Assembly (NCBI RefSeq): GCF_964199755.1
Contig: NC_133910.1
Location: 13,710,711 to 13,774,710 of the forward strand
Reading direction: 5' to 3'
Origin: Larus michahellis
Lineage: Eukaryota > Chordata > Aves > Charadriiformes > Laridae
DNA length: 64,000 bases
Part shown: positions 36,001-64,000 of the stretch, piece after piece
Layout: every line of letters starts with the position of its first letter
Numbering within the stretch: the stretch's first letter is position 1
The notes under the pieces: generated by a model
The model's database searches: none
Told to the model about the DNA's origin: nothing
The model's input: only the letters and a program-made list of their open reading frames with translations
Translations under genes and position numbers: made by a program

Positions 36001-37657
36001 AAACAGCTAAACAACACAAACCAAGTTAGCTGAAAGTAGCTGAGTATACTTAAGACTACTGTCAGCTGAAGGACTCCAAGCACTTTCAGGAACTTGTAAG
36101 TCCATCCTAAAATCTACACACACACGCGCGCACACACACGCACATAAACCAAAACCAAACAACTGAAGAAATAAAACCCCAACCCCCTCCCACTGGGACC
36201 TTCCTTTCATAGATCATTGAGTATTGGTAAGAAAGCGTAAGGTGATGACACTGTATACACACTATATGCAACTGCGTCAAAAGTAAAGAATCCTTTGCTG
36301 CTCATCTGGGGAAGGAGCGTAAAAGGATGATTCCAAATTGCCTCTGTAACCATGCGCTTCCAACACAAAAAAGGAGGTTCCAAGTGTGCTAAAACAGCTG
36401 CTTCGCAGAGGGGCTCCCTTACCAATGCGTTTCTACGCAAATTTTACAAAAGGCCATGACTTAGAGGAACAGAAAGCAAGATCTAGGGAAAAAGGAGAAG
36501 AGCAAAGCTTAGGAGAGCAGCCCCAAGGGACAAACACAATATAGAACAAGTCTCAGGAGACACAGAGAATTAGAGCGGCCAAGGTAGGGAGCATAAGAGC
36601 ATCACAACTACAAAAAGTAGTCCATACAGACCCATTGGCTCTAGCCAACTCTTCTGACCCATGTGTGGTAAGGAGATTTTTTCTTAACAGATTCTACAGT
36701 TCGTAAATCTATGATTCACATTTTGTTGTGTGTTTGGCAGTCACTAAAAAATCCCAAACCCACAAACAAAACCAAAACCTAGATCCAGATGGGCTTGCAA
36801 CAGAAATTTGGTGGGTTTTTTTCCTTAAAACAAAAATGCCACTTTTGGTTGTGCACAGGGCACCCCAAAGCTACAGTTAAAGTGGTGCAAGTTACAAGAT
36901 TAATCCACTGATCTACTATATACCTTTAGTACACATTTACTTCTAATGCAAGCGCTGCTCCTAGCTTAAAACAAAAACACTGAAAAATTAATGAATGCCA
37001 TAACCGTCCTGTTTTTTAAAATCAAATAATCCGAAAGGCTAAACCATCTGGGGAAAAAATATACCCAAACTCACTCAATTTAGAAGGGTCAAGATTCTCA
37101 ACGTAGCGCAGAACCATATATAAAACTAAGCAGAGTTTTGTCAGAACATAACTTTAGCTGAAGGGAATTCTTTTCTGGAAGCAGAAAGAAGGGGGCGGGA
37201 AATAAGAGAACATATAAAAGTTCTGCTATAAACAAAGATACAGCTTTTTCGTAAAAACCTCAGCTGCCTTTAAAATGAAAAACCTCAAACTAACCCCTCT
37301 CCCCTAGTTGCCACTCTGCTGAGACAGAAGTAGGGAAGGAGAAGGATGGGCTTTGCCAAGTGAACGATCACAGCTACCTGTGGATGGGGCTGGAGGGGTG
37401 GGGGGTGGGGGTGGGAAAAATAAAATGGCTCGAGCCACTTAGAAGTCACATGGTTGGTTTGTTTTAAAGCAAGCAGGTCAATGTCATATCCACTGTTTCA
37501 AGCTGCTTTGCTGGGAGAGGGGCTTGGATGATGTCACTGTAGTCAGTCAACGTGGGGCAGGGAGTAATCTGGTGAGATTTTCAGGAGATCCAGCGGGCTC
37601 CAGTCTAAGCTGCAGTGCCCCTCAGGCAGCAGGACCAGCTGGGCATCAGACGTGCTC
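32980..37657 (-). other. PRRC2B: PRRC2B 3' untranslated region
   Basis: This is 4.7 kb of AT-rich, repeat-poor sequence after the PRRC2B stop. No intervening gene was found. It includes homopolymer tracts (33898-33916), a (CA)n/(CG)n run at 36115-36144 and a poly-C/G stretch at 35787-35797. Its length agrees with the long PRRC2B UTR of mammals as remembered. The open frames in it are short and unrelated to known proteins. Confidence 0.75.
36115..36144. repeat. (CA)n with internal (CG)3 microsatellite
   Basis: The run acacacacacgcgcgcacac continues with acacgcaca. On the PRRC2B strand it reads TG/CG. It is short and interrupted. Confidence 0.8.

Positions 37658-64000
<26,343 letters not shown>

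Overview
The window is vertebrate nuclear DNA, most likely from a bird. Evidence: intron-rich genes with GT-AG splice sites, CpG-island promoters, compact GC-rich intergenic gaps, and several short CR1 LINE tails of the kind abundant in birds and other sauropsids. No species call is possible from the sequence alone. Five genes were recognised by splicing the exons by eye and matching the protein to remembered family sequences; no database search was run.

Layout: (1) 1-8345, + strand: the 3' part of RAPGEF1 (C3G), with the end of the REM region, the whole CDC25-type catalytic domain and a 3.1 kb 3'UTR. (2) 9340-11050, - strand: PRRT1B, a small two-membrane-segment CD225/dispanin protein. (3) 11150-12143: a head-to-head PRRT1B/UCK1 spacer carrying CR1 pieces on both strands. 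(4) 12144-17040, + strand: UCK1, complete in seven coding exons. (5) 18096-32760, - strand: POMT1, complete in 19 coding exons (725 aa predicted) plus a non-coding first exon; it lies tail-to-tail with UCK1. (6) 32980-64000, - strand: the 3' nine-tenths of PRRC2B (26 coding exons, about 2,028 codons, 4.7 kb 3'UTR); its 5' exons lie beyond 64000. The order RAPGEF1-PRRT1B-UCK1-POMT1-PRRC2B is the one I recall for human 9q34, so the block looks ancestral.

The genes are not a functional operon. RAPGEF1 is a Rap GTPase exchange factor, UCK1 a pyrimidine salvage kinase, POMT1 an ER O-mannosyltransferase for dystroglycan, PRRC2B a large disordered RNA/translation-associated protein, and PRRT1B a SynDIG4-like membrane protein. 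No undescribed multi-gene system was found. The most informative hidden features are an intronic box C/D snoRNA matching SNORD62 (guide to 18S A590) inside PRRC2B, a GC-AG intron in POMT1, a degenerate ~60-bp minisatellite in POMT1 intron 1, an RFX X-box and short uORF at the POMT1 5' end, a CR1 insertion touching the UCK1 promoter, and an orphan CTATAAATAG TATA/MEF2-like dyad between RAPGEF1 and PRRT1B.
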